From: JBDHTQ01 sp039808765
GTDB taxonomy: Bacteria > Pseudomonadota > Alphaproteobacteria > UBA2400
Reading direction: 5' to 3'
Length of the DNA stretch: 64,000 bases
NCBI GenBank assembly: GCA_039808765.1
Contig: JBDHTQ010000010.1
Span: forward strand, 1-64,000
The notes under the pieces are model-generated. The model was not told the origin of the DNA. It was given only the letters and a program-made list of their open reading frames with translations, and ran no database searches. The position numbers and the translations under genes are program-made. How positions within the stretch are numbered: the first letter of the stretch is position 1; every line of letters begins with the position of its first letter. Below, one piece after another: positions 16,969 through 24,847 of the stretch.

Positions 16969-18614
16969 AATGTAATCCTATAAAGTATGAGTTGCACCTC
17001 ATCCCCCTTGGAATAGTTTAATCCGGCGACGCTGCCAAGACTTTCTGCGCTAGGAGGTAAAGTTGTCGCAACCCGTTGCTCAAGAAACACGAGATGACAC
17101 CCTTTTTCGGTTGGAAGCGTATCGGCCAGGCGGGTCTGTGTTCCAAGCAGAAAAACAAGACTCGGCTCACTATACCCGATCGCAGTAATCGGGCCGGGAC
17201 AGGTCGCTTGAAAAGGTTTAACAAGCTCTGCCATTGATCGACTAACCCAAAAGCTGTTAAAATTAACCAAGGTTTGACCAAAAGAAACCGCGTAAAAATT
17301 GAACAGAGTCGCTAAAAAAACACTGAGACCAAAAAATGGACGCACTGCTCTTAGAACCCATAAAACGACCGCCCCCATAACAAGAATCAATCCCGAAAAC
17401 ACCCCTGAAATGCTTACAGCGTCATTTGATATAAAAAGGGGCATAAACGGTACACCAAGTGCCACAAAAATTAACAAAACCAACGCCCCACTAATCCATA
17501 AGCGAAAACGGATGCTGGGATCTGTGATGTTAAAATCTTCTAAGCGATAGAATCGGCGTGTTAACATAAAGGCAACTAATAATGCGATTGCGGGGAAAAC
17601 AGGCAACGTATAATGCAGCAATTTTGTTGGCATCAACTCAAACACAAACCAACTGGGCACAATCCAACAAAGCAAAAACTGAACTGCGCGATTTTGTCTT
17701 TCATGCCAAGCGGCAAGTGCTGACGGCAGAGCAAGCAGGCCCCACGGCCAAAAACTGATAAAAAAGGTCACCAAATAATATCCCGGTAGAGCGCCATGCC
17801 CCTCCTGCCCGCTGGCAACTTTTGCAAGTAAGTCTTGCCCCACGGAGTCAAACCAAAATTGACCATGTGATTTGATTGTAATGACAGTAACCCACGGAAG
17901 AATAATAGCAAAGAAAAGGACAATTGCCTCCACAGAACAAAGACCTTTAAGCCACGTGGTAGAACGTTTTAAGAAGCTTAGCATCAATAATGTCAGCCCA
18001 ACCACCATGGGAACAATCGGTCCCTTGATCAGCACAGCAATACCAAGTGCCGCCCAAAACAGCATTTTTTGTCCTCGGCTTAGCGCGTCCCTCAGCCAAA
18101 AAACAGCCACAAAAAACTGCGCATAAACCAGAATAGCCAACTGAACAGCATCAGTTTTTGCCATGCGCGCTTCAACCCCCAACAACAGCGTGGTAGCAAG
18201 CAACAATCCCGCAACCAGCCCCGTGAGAGTGCCAAACAGCATCGCACCCAGCGCATATGTGCCAATCACTGCGACGATTGCTCCGAGTAGAGAGGGAACG
18301 CGGTACGCCCAAATTTGATCGACTGCACTGGTCAGTTGAACAGAAATGCTTTGTAACCAATAAATTCCGATAGGTTTTTTGTAGCGAGTCTGGCCTTGAA
18401 AATGGATATCAACGTAATCTCCAGTCTCAACCATTTGCTTACTGGCCTGAGCAAAGCGTGCCTCGTCGCGATCAAACGGCGGAAGCTTGGTTTGACCAGG
18501 GGTAAAAAGAAGTAAACCTAACACGATAAGAATCAAAACCGCACAAACATGCAGCCGTGACGCAGGTGCATTTTGCATAAATAAAAACCTTTTAGCGCAC
18601 TGAAAAAAATTCAC
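16965..18614 (-). CDS. Family 39 (ArnT-like) lipid-linked glycosyltransferase
   Basis: A 549-residue protein with about a dozen membrane segments. The first periplasmic loop carries PPFDRDEARFAQASKQM and YKKPIGIYWLQ, the acidic catalytic motif and the substrate motif of the ArnT/PMT family. These enzymes move a sugar from a polyprenyl-phosphate donor to lipid A or other acceptors on the periplasmic face. It sits between a LAB_N protein upstream (4-base overlap) and the PAP2 phosphatase downstream (overlap), forming a tight three-gene cassette likely to modify lipid A. The sugar cannot be read from the sequence. Confidence 0.9.
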   Translation of the reverse strand: MNFFQCAKRFLFMQNAPASRLHVCAVLILIVLGLLLFTPGQTKLPPFDRDEARFAQASKQMVETGDYVDIHFQGQTRYKKPIGIYWLQSISVQLTSAVDQIWAYRVPSLLGAIVAVIGTYALGAMLFGTLTGLVAGLLLATTLLLGVEARMAKTDAVQLAILVYAQFFVAVFWLRDALSRGQKMLFWAALGIAVLIKGPIVPMVVGLTLLMLSFLKRSTTWLKGLCSVEAIVLFFAIILPWVTVITIKSHGQFWFDSVGQDLLAKVASGQEGHGALPGYYLVTFFISFWPWGLLALPSALAAWHERQNRAVQFLLCWIVPSWFVFELMPTKLLHYTLPVFPAIALLVAFMLTRRFYRLEDFNITDPSIRFRLWISGALVLLIFVALGVPFMPLFISNDAVSISGVFSGLILVMGAVVLWVLRAVRPFFGLSVFLATLFNFYAVSFGQTLVNFNSFWVSRSMAELVKPFQATCPGPITAIGYSEPSLVFLLGTQTRLADTLPTEKGCHLVFLEQRVATTLPPSAESLGSVAGLNYSKGDEVQLILYRITL

Positions 18615-18955
18615 GTCTCAAGAGTTCCTGTTTTTTTGCGATCACGCAACACGAAGTGAAGATTACGAAAGTAGATGAGCAAGCCCAGTCCTTGACCAAA
18701 GATAAACACAGGGTCGCCACGATAAAGCGCATAAACGAGCAAAACCGTCCCCCCGCCGATACTGAAAAACCAGAAAAGATCAGGAATAACACTTTTTTTT
18801 GCGCGTTCGCTCGCAATCCACTGCACAAGAAAGCGCATCATAAATAAAAACTGACCGAAAAATCCGATTAAAATCCACATGAAGTCGGGCCGCAGCCAGA
18901 AAGCCTGCGCAATATGCTCAGCATGTGAAAGCTGTTCCGAAATAAATCCACCCAT
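18611..18955 (-). CDS. Lipid A biosynthesis N-terminal domain (LAB_N) membrane protein
   Basis: A 114-residue protein with three hydrophobic helices. The signature reads FGQFLFMMRFLVQWIASERAKKSVIP and continues FWFFSIGGG and YRGDPVFIFGQGLGLLIYFRN. This small domain occurs alone or fused to lipid A enzymes and is commonly found beside polyprenyl-phosphate sugar transfer genes. It is first in the cassette with GT39 and PAP2; the GT39 start overlaps its stop. A role in presenting or translocating the sugar lipid is inference. Confidence 0.85.
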   Translation of the reverse strand: MGGFISEQLSHAEHIAQAFWLRPDFMWILIGFFGQFLFMMRFLVQWIASERAKKSVIPDLFWFFSIGGGTVLLVYALYRGDPVFIFGQGLGLLIYFRNLHFVLRDRKKTGTLET

Positions 18956-19020
18956 CTTTTCCTCATTGTTACGCGCGTAAGCTAATCTTTTTTTTGCCTT
19001 TCGTCATGTTTAAAATACAA

Positions 19021-19057
19021 AAAAGCCGCAAGAAAACGTTGGTACGCTCGCGGCTTT
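19021..19057 (-). terminator. Intrinsic terminator (minus strand)
   Basis: AAAGCCGC (19022-19029) and GCGGCTTT (19050-19057) pair; on the minus strand the stem is followed by a T-run (AAAA and further A on the plus strand at 19015-19024). It would end transcripts coming from the tRNA-Pro or the small frame at 19084-19284. Confidence 0.7.
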
Positions 19058-19083
19058 CAAAAAATAAAAATATGAAGGAAGGT

Positions 19084-19284
19084 TTATTCAAGCCTGATTA
19101 TATTATGCGCGCGTGGGGGAAGAAACAGTGCCGTGGTAGCAATCAATCCAAAAACACCCCCTATTTTCGCTGCGACACCTGAACAAGATCTAAAAGTCTC
19201 AAGAACAAATGGGCTAGCACCGCATGCCGTAGCGGTAAGCTCGCAACCATACAGGAGTGCAGCCGGACCAAGACAAACAACCAT
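19084..19284 (-). CDS. Possible small membrane protein (66 aa)
   Basis: An open frame of 66 residues starting MVVCLGPAALLYG with two hydrophobic stretches (about 1-12 and 40-55) and four cysteines. It lies between tRNA-Pro and a terminator on the same strand. No Shine-Dalgarno sequence is visible at the ATG, and the open frame continues upstream through the tRNA, which is not meaningful. It may be chance; the following terminator is the main support. It fills most of the 400-base gap between the LAB_N gene and the tRNA. Confidence 0.3.
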   Translation of the reverse strand: MVVCLGPAALLYGCELTATACGASPFVLETFRSCSGVAAKIGGVFGLIATTALFLPPRAHNIIRLE

Positions 19285-19355
19285 AGCATTAAAAACAGTG
19301 GTAACGGATCGCCTCACGAAAAACCTTCCGTTCAAAGTTATCTCAAGAAATGTTA

Positions 19356-19432
19356 TGGTCGGAGTGACAGGATTTGAACTTGCGACCCCTTGCACCCCAT
19401 GCAAGTGCTCTACCGGGCTGAGCTACACTCCG
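19356..19432 (-). tRNA. tRNA-Pro (anticodon GGG)
   Basis: Read on the minus strand, the acceptor stem CGGAGTG pairs with CACTCCG, followed by A and an encoded CCA. The anticodon stem CTTGC/GCAAG encloses the loop ATGGGGT, giving anticodon GGG, which reads CCC and CCU proline codons. The C1-G72 end pair is typical of bacterial tRNA-Pro. D-loop (AGCTCAGCCCGGTAGAGC) and T-loop (GTTCAAATC) are normal. Confidence 0.97.
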
Positions 19433-19539
19433 ACGCTGAAGGCAGTCTTATAAGGTGAATTTTATTTAAAATCTACAAAAAAATACTGGAGAAAGGTTTG
19501 TTGCAAGGAAGATCACATATTGGCGCATAATATAAAGCG

Positions 19540-19860
19540 CTATACGGCTTCTTGATTATTGTCATCCTCGCGTAAAAAATTAACTTCACGTGCACGCACA
19601 ACGATACCATCTGCGAAAACGGCAATCGTCAGGCGATGGCAAAGCCTTATCTTCTCAGCTTCATTTTTACTAAATGGGCCAATCATAGAATCTTTAGGCG
19701 TAGTTTTTAAGCGAATATAGTGCCGATTATCTTCATTCAACAGCTCACAAGGGATAGCACTTTCCAGCTCACTCTCAAGTGTGTGAGCATCCACGAGGAG
19801 CATGAGGTGCCCTGTGCGATTATCAACCAACGCAAGTGGTTTGGTAAGTGTTGTCTCCAT
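19540..19860 (-). CDS. Hypothetical protein (106 aa)
   Basis: A soluble 106-residue protein that I do not recognise. It is mixed alpha/beta in look, with the segment PCELLNEDNRHYIRLKT in the middle and an acidic C-terminus REDDNNQEAV. No signal peptide, membrane helix or known motif. It stands alone, with about 100 bases to its neighbours on each side. Composition resembles the surrounding core genes, so it is likely real. Confidence 0.6.
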   Translation of the reverse strand: METTLTKPLALVDNRTGHLMLLVDAHTLESELESAIPCELLNEDNRHYIRLKTTPKDSMIGPFSKNEAEKIRLCHRLTIAVFADGIVVRAREVNFLREDDNNQEAV

Positions 19861-19965
19861 ATTTAATCAATAACCTCTATCGACGTTCCGCACAGAGCAC
19901 AATCTTTACGTGCGTCTGTCAACCCCAAACAAAAAGAGCTTATTTTTTCGGCTTAAAAGATACGC

Positions 19966-20268
19966 TTATGAGCGATCCGGCTTATCCTTCGGTAGATTGG
20001 GAGTGAGACTCGTGCTTAAAGATGATTCTAACAATTTTCCTGAATAAGGATTATTCACAGTGCTCATATCAATCGTACCAAAACCGGCCGGAACGACAAC
20101 GTGAGACGGCCGTTCAGACAAACCACCCTGAATAACACGCAACACGGTATCATGATGAGCTGTCACCGATTGGCTTATTTCGCTTCCACACATCGCAATA
20201 CTTACGCCGTCATTGGAGCATCCTGAATAAAATACGTCTAATGCACGCTGTGTTAAACTGTCCATCAT
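19966..20268 (-). CDS. Hypothetical protein (100 aa)
   Basis: The frame is open further upstream, but a strong ribosome binding site AAGGAG lies 9 bases before the ATG at 20266-20268 (MMDSLTQRALDVFYSG), so that start is chosen. The product is soluble and has two Cys in its first third (SGCSND, AMCGSE) and the tail TPNLPKDKPDRS. I recognise no family. It is divergent from htpG; the intervening 240 bases hold promoters for both. Confidence 0.6.
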   Translation of the reverse strand: MMDSLTQRALDVFYSGCSNDGVSIAMCGSEISQSVTAHHDTVLRVIQGGLSERPSHVVVPAGFGTIDMSTVNNPYSGKLLESSLSTSLTPNLPKDKPDRS

Positions 20269-20506
20269 TGTGATCATCTCCTTATAATGGGGGCAGAGTG
20301 CCGCAAGAGGGTAAACAAACCCTTTATTGAATCTAACTTTTTGATAATTAAGAACAATTAACAGTAGTGAATCGCACATTAAGAAGCGTTAAACACAGCC
20401 TATAACTCCGCTAAAAAATTAGAAAAATTTGTTAAAATCGGTTTTTACCTCTTGAAATGAGGCATGCCGCTCACGAAATCAAAAGAAATCTTTTTGGAGA
20501 AAATGC

Positions 20507-22429
20507 ATGTCGAACACCGAAACACACACTTTTCAAGCTGAAGTCAGCCGTCTGCTTGATATTGTTGCCCACTCCCTTTACAGCGAACGAGAGGTTTTCT
20601 TGCGTGAATTGATCTCAAACGCTTCGGATGCTTGTGATCGCCTGCGTTATGAAGCGCTTACGCAGTCCTCCATGCAAACCGCTAACCAACAAGAATTGGT
20701 AATAACGCTCACCCCCAACAAAGAGCAAAATCAGCTGATTGTTAGTGATAATGGAATTGGGATGAACAAGCAGGAGTTGCTCACAAATCTTGGAACTATT
20801 GCCAAGTCCGGCACGGGTGAATTTCTCAAGTCAGCACGAGAAAAAACAGATGCCCCTTCGTTAATAGGGCAATTTGGTGTAGGGTTTTACTCTGCATTCA
20901 TGGTTGCTGATGAAATAGAGGTTCGCACACGTCGCGCTGATGAAAAGCAAGGATGGCTTTGGACATCAACCGGACATGGGAGTTTTTCATTATCCCCCTG
21001 TGAAAAAGAAGAAGCAGGTACAAGCATTACGCTTAAATTGAAAGATGATGCAAAAGAGTTTTTAGAAACATCACGCTTGAAAGAAATTGTTTCCCGTTAT
21101 TCTGACCATATTGCTTTTCCCATTCGCACGGCTGTCGACAATGAGGGCAACCAAGAGGGAATGACAACGACATTGAATACGGCCTCCGCACTTTGGTTGA
21201 AGTCGCCACGAGAAATTACCGAAGATCAATACAAAGAATTTTACCATCACAACGCGCACGCCTACGACGACCCTGCCCTCACCCTGCATTGGCATGGTGA
21301 AGGCGTTATTGATTACAGAGCCTTGTTATTTGTGCCATCAACAAAACCTTTCGATCTGTTTGATCCACAACGGCGCCATCATGTTAAGCTTTACGCGCGC
21401 CGTGTCTTTATCACGGATGCAGCCGAAGGATTGCTTCCACCCTATCTGCGTTTTATGCGGGGTATCGTTGACAGTGAAGATTTGCCCCTCAATGTAAGCC
21501 GTGAGATGCTGCAGCATAATCCAATTTTAGCGAAGATCAGCACAAGTCTTACCAAGCGGATTCTGGGTGATTTGGCAAAGGTTGCAAAAGATCCAGAAAA
21601 AATCAGCACCTATGAAACGTTCATCGACAATTTTGGCGCAGTTCTAAAAGAAGGACTCTATGAAGATCGTGACCATAAAGATCTGATTTTCAATCTTTGC
21701 CGCTTCCATACCACGAAGACAATTGTCGATGATGGTCGAATGATTTCCCTTCAGACTTATGTTGAAAGAATGAAAGAAGGACAAACGCAAATTTTTACCA
21801 TCAACGGCACAGATCGCGGCACGCTCATGAACTCGCCGCAGCTTGAAGCATTTAGGGATAAAGGTATTGAAGTTTTGCTGCTAACAGATCCCGTTGATGA
21901 TTTTTGGCTGGCTCAAGTTGGTGATTACATGGGAAAACCATTTCAATCAGTTACAAAAGGTGCCGCTAATCTTGAGAACATTAAAACATCACAGGATAAA
22001 AAAGAATCACATGATTCATCACGCGATGAGCAGCCACCTTCCACCGAGATTGAAGCGTTCATCAATGAGATGAAAAACATTTTGGGGCAAGAAGTTAGCG
22101 ATGTGCGGGCCTCTAAAAGATTAACCTCAAGCGCTGTGTGTTTGGTTGCGAGCGACAGCGATATTGATATTAATCTTGAAAGACTACTTCGTGCGCACAA
22201 GCAGCTTCCACAAGGGGGGGTACGGCGTATTCTTGAAGTCAACCTCTCGCATGAGCTGGTAAAAACCATGATCAATTTACAGAAGAGTGGTGATACACGT
22301 GACTCTTTTAGCGACCTAGCCCATCTTTTACTTGATCAAGCGCGTATTTTAGAGGGCGAGCCATTGCCTGACCCTGCTGCATTTGCACAGCGCATGACAA
22401 GTCTATTGGCGAAAAAAACCGCTGCTTGA
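20507..22429 (+). CDS. htpG: Molecular chaperone HtpG (Hsp90)
   Basis: A 640-residue bacterial Hsp90. The N-terminal ATPase (GHKL) domain has YSEREVFLRELISNASDAC, DNGIGM and GQFGVGFYSAFMVAD; the middle domain has NVSREMLQ; the C-terminal dimerisation domain follows a charged stretch near residues 500-515. It helps fold and remodel client proteins in the cytoplasm. A Shine-Dalgarno-like TTGGAGAAA precedes the ATG. A CTTGAAAT at about 20453 resembles the -35 of heat-shock sigma promoters, but I see no convincing matching -10. Confidence 0.97.
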   Translation: MSNTETHTFQAEVSRLLDIVAHSLYSEREVFLRELISNASDACDRLRYEALTQSSMQTANQQELVITLTPNKEQNQLIVSDNGIGMNKQELLTNLGTIAKSGTGEFLKSAREKTDAPSLIGQFGVGFYSAFMVADEIEVRTRRADEKQGWLWTSTGHGSFSLSPCEKEEAGTSITLKLKDDAKEFLETSRLKEIVSRYSDHIAFPIRTAVDNEGNQEGMTTTLNTASALWLKSPREITEDQYKEFYHHNAHAYDDPALTLHWHGEGVIDYRALLFVPSTKPFDLFDPQRRHHVKLYARRVFITDAAEGLLPPYLRFMRGIVDSEDLPLNVSREMLQHNPILAKISTSLTKRILGDLAKVAKDPEKISTYETFIDNFGAVLKEGLYEDRDHKDLIFNLCRFHTTKTIVDDGRMISLQTYVERMKEGQTQIFTINGTDRGTLMNSPQLEAFRDKGIEVLLLTDPVDDFWLAQVGDYMGKPFQSVTKGAANLENIKTSQDKKESHDSSRDEQPPSTEIEAFINEMKNILGQEVSDVRASKRLTSSAVCLVASDSDIDINLERLLRAHKQLPQGGVRRILEVNLSHELVKTMINLQKSGDTRDSFSDLAHLLLDQARILEGEPLPDPAAFAQRMTSLLAKKTAA

Positions 22430-22485
22430 CACAATCTAGAATATTTAGTGGGCATTCAGTGCGCTTCTACATAGCCCTCCAGTGA

Positions 22486-22531
22486 GTAAGCATTGCTTTC
22501 ATTCAATTGTGATCCTGAAAGCAATGCTTAC
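22486..22531. repeat. Perfect 16-bp inverted repeat after htpG
   Basis: GTAAGCATTGCTTTCA (22486-22501) and TGAAAGCAATGCTTAC (22516-22531) are exact inverted copies with a 14-base loop. It lies between htpG and a convergent unknown gene. The T-run of an intrinsic terminator is missing, although six A follow on the right, which would be T on the minus strand's upstream side. It may still stop or stabilise transcripts. Confidence 0.7.
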
Positions 22532-22576
22532 ACTGTAAAAAACCATGTAAATCAAAAAATATAGACGCTCTTGATA

Positions 22577-23134
22577 CTAAGAATTCATCGCATATTGACC
22601 CCATTTTTCCCTCAAAGCACATTTCGTTTTTCTGTAAACACTTTCAGCACCCAACATAGTTCCCAATGAAACAGCTAAAAACGAAACACCGATAGCACAA
22701 TACATGAGGGAATTAACCTGCACCAACTGCTCTAGACCACAATAAGCTCCCGCCACGGGAGCTAACGCATAAACACCGATCTGCGTTGCCCCTTTTTGGA
22801 TGCTCTTAAGTATGCCAATTTCGTTTAATCGGTTTAGTACGATTGTGGGGTGTCCCGCACCCAAAACTAAATTCTTTCCCTCGCTATCATGAAGAAATTC
22901 ACAATGACGAGGAATTGTTGAACGCATTTCGTTCAGGCTTTTTCTCACACCCCAGCAATCTTTAAGCATATGCCCGAAGGCAACCACAGCCCCGAGCGTT
23001 GATATTGGAGGAAGAACAGCCGCACAAGCAGCGGCAACACCGAGACAAAAAACTTCACGGCGCTTAAAATCAAGGTTTTGTCGGACATTGGAGCAAATTT
23101 TTTCAAATTCGTCCAAGCTTATTGACTGATTCAT
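22577..23134 (-). CDS. Unidentified membrane protein (185 aa)
   Basis: Not recognised. Hydrophobic segments at about residues 30-55 (VAAACAAVLPPISTLGAVVA) and two more at about 120-165 suggest three or four membrane passes, with a charged soluble region between them (residues 60-115) and a basic C-terminus (YRKTKCALREKWGQ). Preceded by 285 bases of AT-rich DNA. Same strand as the unknown 443-residue gene upstream. Codon choice and flanking DNA suggest a transferred patch, but this is a visual impression. Confidence 0.65.
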   Translation of the reverse strand: MNQSISLDEFEKICSNVRQNLDFKRREVFCLGVAAACAAVLPPISTLGAVVAFGHMLKDCWGVRKSLNEMRSTIPRHCEFLHDSEGKNLVLGAGHPTIVLNRLNEIGILKSIQKGATQIGVYALAPVAGAYCGLEQLVQVNSLMYCAIGVSFLAVSLGTMLGAESVYRKTKCALREKWGQYAMNS

Positions 23135-23419
23135 AATTTAAAATCCTTTATATTAAAATTTCATAATTGAAATAGTCCAACCCAACATCAACCAGTTGTA
23201 CTATCCCCCCCCTAAGAGGTTATCGTCTCTAATCATTTCAAGCAGTACACTAAAACCAAGACTTATAAGATTATAAAATATCGTGATGATAAGTCTTATA
23301 AAATTTGTATACAATTGGCATTGGTATTGTCAACAATCACATCAACACACCGTGGAACGAAACAACAATACACTTGTGTCCTTTTTATATACAATTTTTA
23401 CTTTTAAGTTATTCTGGAC
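23135..23419. other. AT-rich intergenic region with inverted repeat
   Basis: No gene is visible. The sequence is very AT-rich and contains AGACTTAT (about 23259-23266) inversely repeated as ATAAGTCT (about 23289-23296), with a small self-palindrome CTTATAAG in the first arm. It must hold the promoter of the 22577-23134 gene and the end of the upstream transcript; no clear -35/-10 pair stands out. Confidence 0.5.
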
Positions 23420-24751
23420 TTATACCCGACTCCCTGGCTTCAAAGAGTGAAAGGGAAGTTTTGTTGCCTCTTTAGCAACGGGTGACCAAGGGCTCGATAA
23501 AATTTTATTGCCAGCCAGACTGAGGATTCCATCATAGTTTAATCCGCACGGCAAAGGTTGTTCCCTTTCAATGGATGCACTCACACCAACACTATTAAAG
23601 AGATAGCTAGGACGAGAGCCATGCAAATGCAAATCAAAATCACTAAAAAACATCAGTGACCAATTTAGATCAGGAGGCAGCAAGCGTTGATTTTCAAGTT
23701 GGCGGCGTCTTTGCCCAACAAGCGCCAGGGCCATTTCATGACTATTCCATTGCCTAAAGTTATGATTTGGCTTGTTAAAACCCATTTGCATAGCACTGAC
23801 GATCGTGTTTTCATCAGTTGCAAAAGCATATAAACTTCCTGAACGGATGATTTCAGGAGGAATATTGGAGCGCCGACAGATGCTCTGAGCTTCCAACAAC
23901 ATTTGATGTGGTTGTCTGACACTAAGTTGATAAGCACGCGCGAGATCTGCGCACGCGGTAACATCACCTGAAAAATCGAACGAATGCAAAAAGCCCCTCT
24001 GCAAAACCGGAAAATGCAGAGAACTAAGGTCATGCCACTTTAGTCCTTGCTCTTCACGCGACATAGAGACTGGTCTTCTGCTATATTCCGTCTGACCGAG
24101 GGCAATACCTTTTTTTAAAAAAGCTCTCTGATAACAACCTAGCCCATAATGATCAATTTTATTTGTCGGCATAACACAAAAAACACTGGCTTGAAAATTT
24201 TTGGCGGTATTGTGGTTAAAATTCATTTTATCTTTGGTAAGACACTGCTGGCCCTTGTTAATTGCCATCTGAAGAAGTGTGTTTGTGTCAGCAATTAGAT
24301 CCACGCTACCCCGCCTGCATACATCGACCATTAAAACTTTTTTTATTTCGCCACTCTCGGCTTCATGTATGACGAGATACATAATCCCTGCAATCATGAG
24401 TGAACGTGGCAATAAACAATTCTTTCCATCAAAATAACATGCTTTAATCAAGCTGACCTCATCGCAGCTCTGATAATTATTAAAATAGTCCCCAAAAGTA
24501 CACGGTTCAATAAGCTGAACATGATAAAGAGGGTCGATAGGAAGCAATTCGCATGGTATTAGTTCTCCCGTACCAGTGATGGATACTTGATGTTGTTGAG
24601 CAGCACCAGTATTCCCACTGCCTGAAGAAACAGCTCTGTTTGGGGGGCGAAAGCCAGCACTACGAGCTCCAGCCACAACTAAACGTTTTTCCCAAGGTAT
24701 CACTGGACTAAGGCTAGCCATCCGTCTTTTAAACTCTTTTAAATGAACCAT
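23420..24751 (-). CDS. Unidentified protein (443 aa)
   Basis: A soluble protein that I do not recognise. After a basic, Ser/Gly-rich N-terminus (about 1-55, likely disordered: VSSGSGNTGAAQQHQ) comes a mixed region rich in Cys (about ten in all, for example QSCDEVSLIKACYFDGKNC). No signal peptide, no nucleotide-binding or catalytic motif I can name. It may be a secreted effector or part of an accessory island given its AT-rich flanks and lack of functional neighbours, but that is inference. Confidence 0.65.
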   Translation of the reverse strand: MVHLKEFKRRMASLSPVIPWEKRLVVAGARSAGFRPPNRAVSSGSGNTGAAQQHQVSITGTGELIPCELLPIDPLYHVQLIEPCTFGDYFNNYQSCDEVSLIKACYFDGKNCLLPRSLMIAGIMYLVIHEAESGEIKKVLMVDVCRRGSVDLIADTNTLLQMAINKGQQCLTKDKMNFNHNTAKNFQASVFCVMPTNKIDHYGLGCYQRAFLKKGIALGQTEYSRRPVSMSREEQGLKWHDLSSLHFPVLQRGFLHSFDFSGDVTACADLARAYQLSVRQPHQMLLEAQSICRRSNIPPEIIRSGSLYAFATDENTIVSAMQMGFNKPNHNFRQWNSHEMALALVGQRRRQLENQRLLPPDLNWSLMFFSDFDLHLHGSRPSYLFNSVGVSASIEREQPLPCGLNYDGILSLAGNKILSSPWSPVAKEATKLPFHSLKPGSRV

Positions 24752-24847
24752 TTTAATTACTTTCTAGAAAATTGTTTGGGGGCCGTTATACTCCCTTAAT
24801 AAAATCGCTTGCAAGCACGAAATTAAAACTTCGAAAAAAAACACGCA

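Noticed and set aside
19133..19453. Frames of about 106 codons on both strands over the tRNA
   Set aside because: They run through the tRNA-Pro gene, which accounts for the sequence.
20440..20506. Heat-shock (sigma-32) promoter for htpG
   Set aside because: CTTGAAAT is present at about 20453, but no CCCCATNT-like -10 follows at the right distance.
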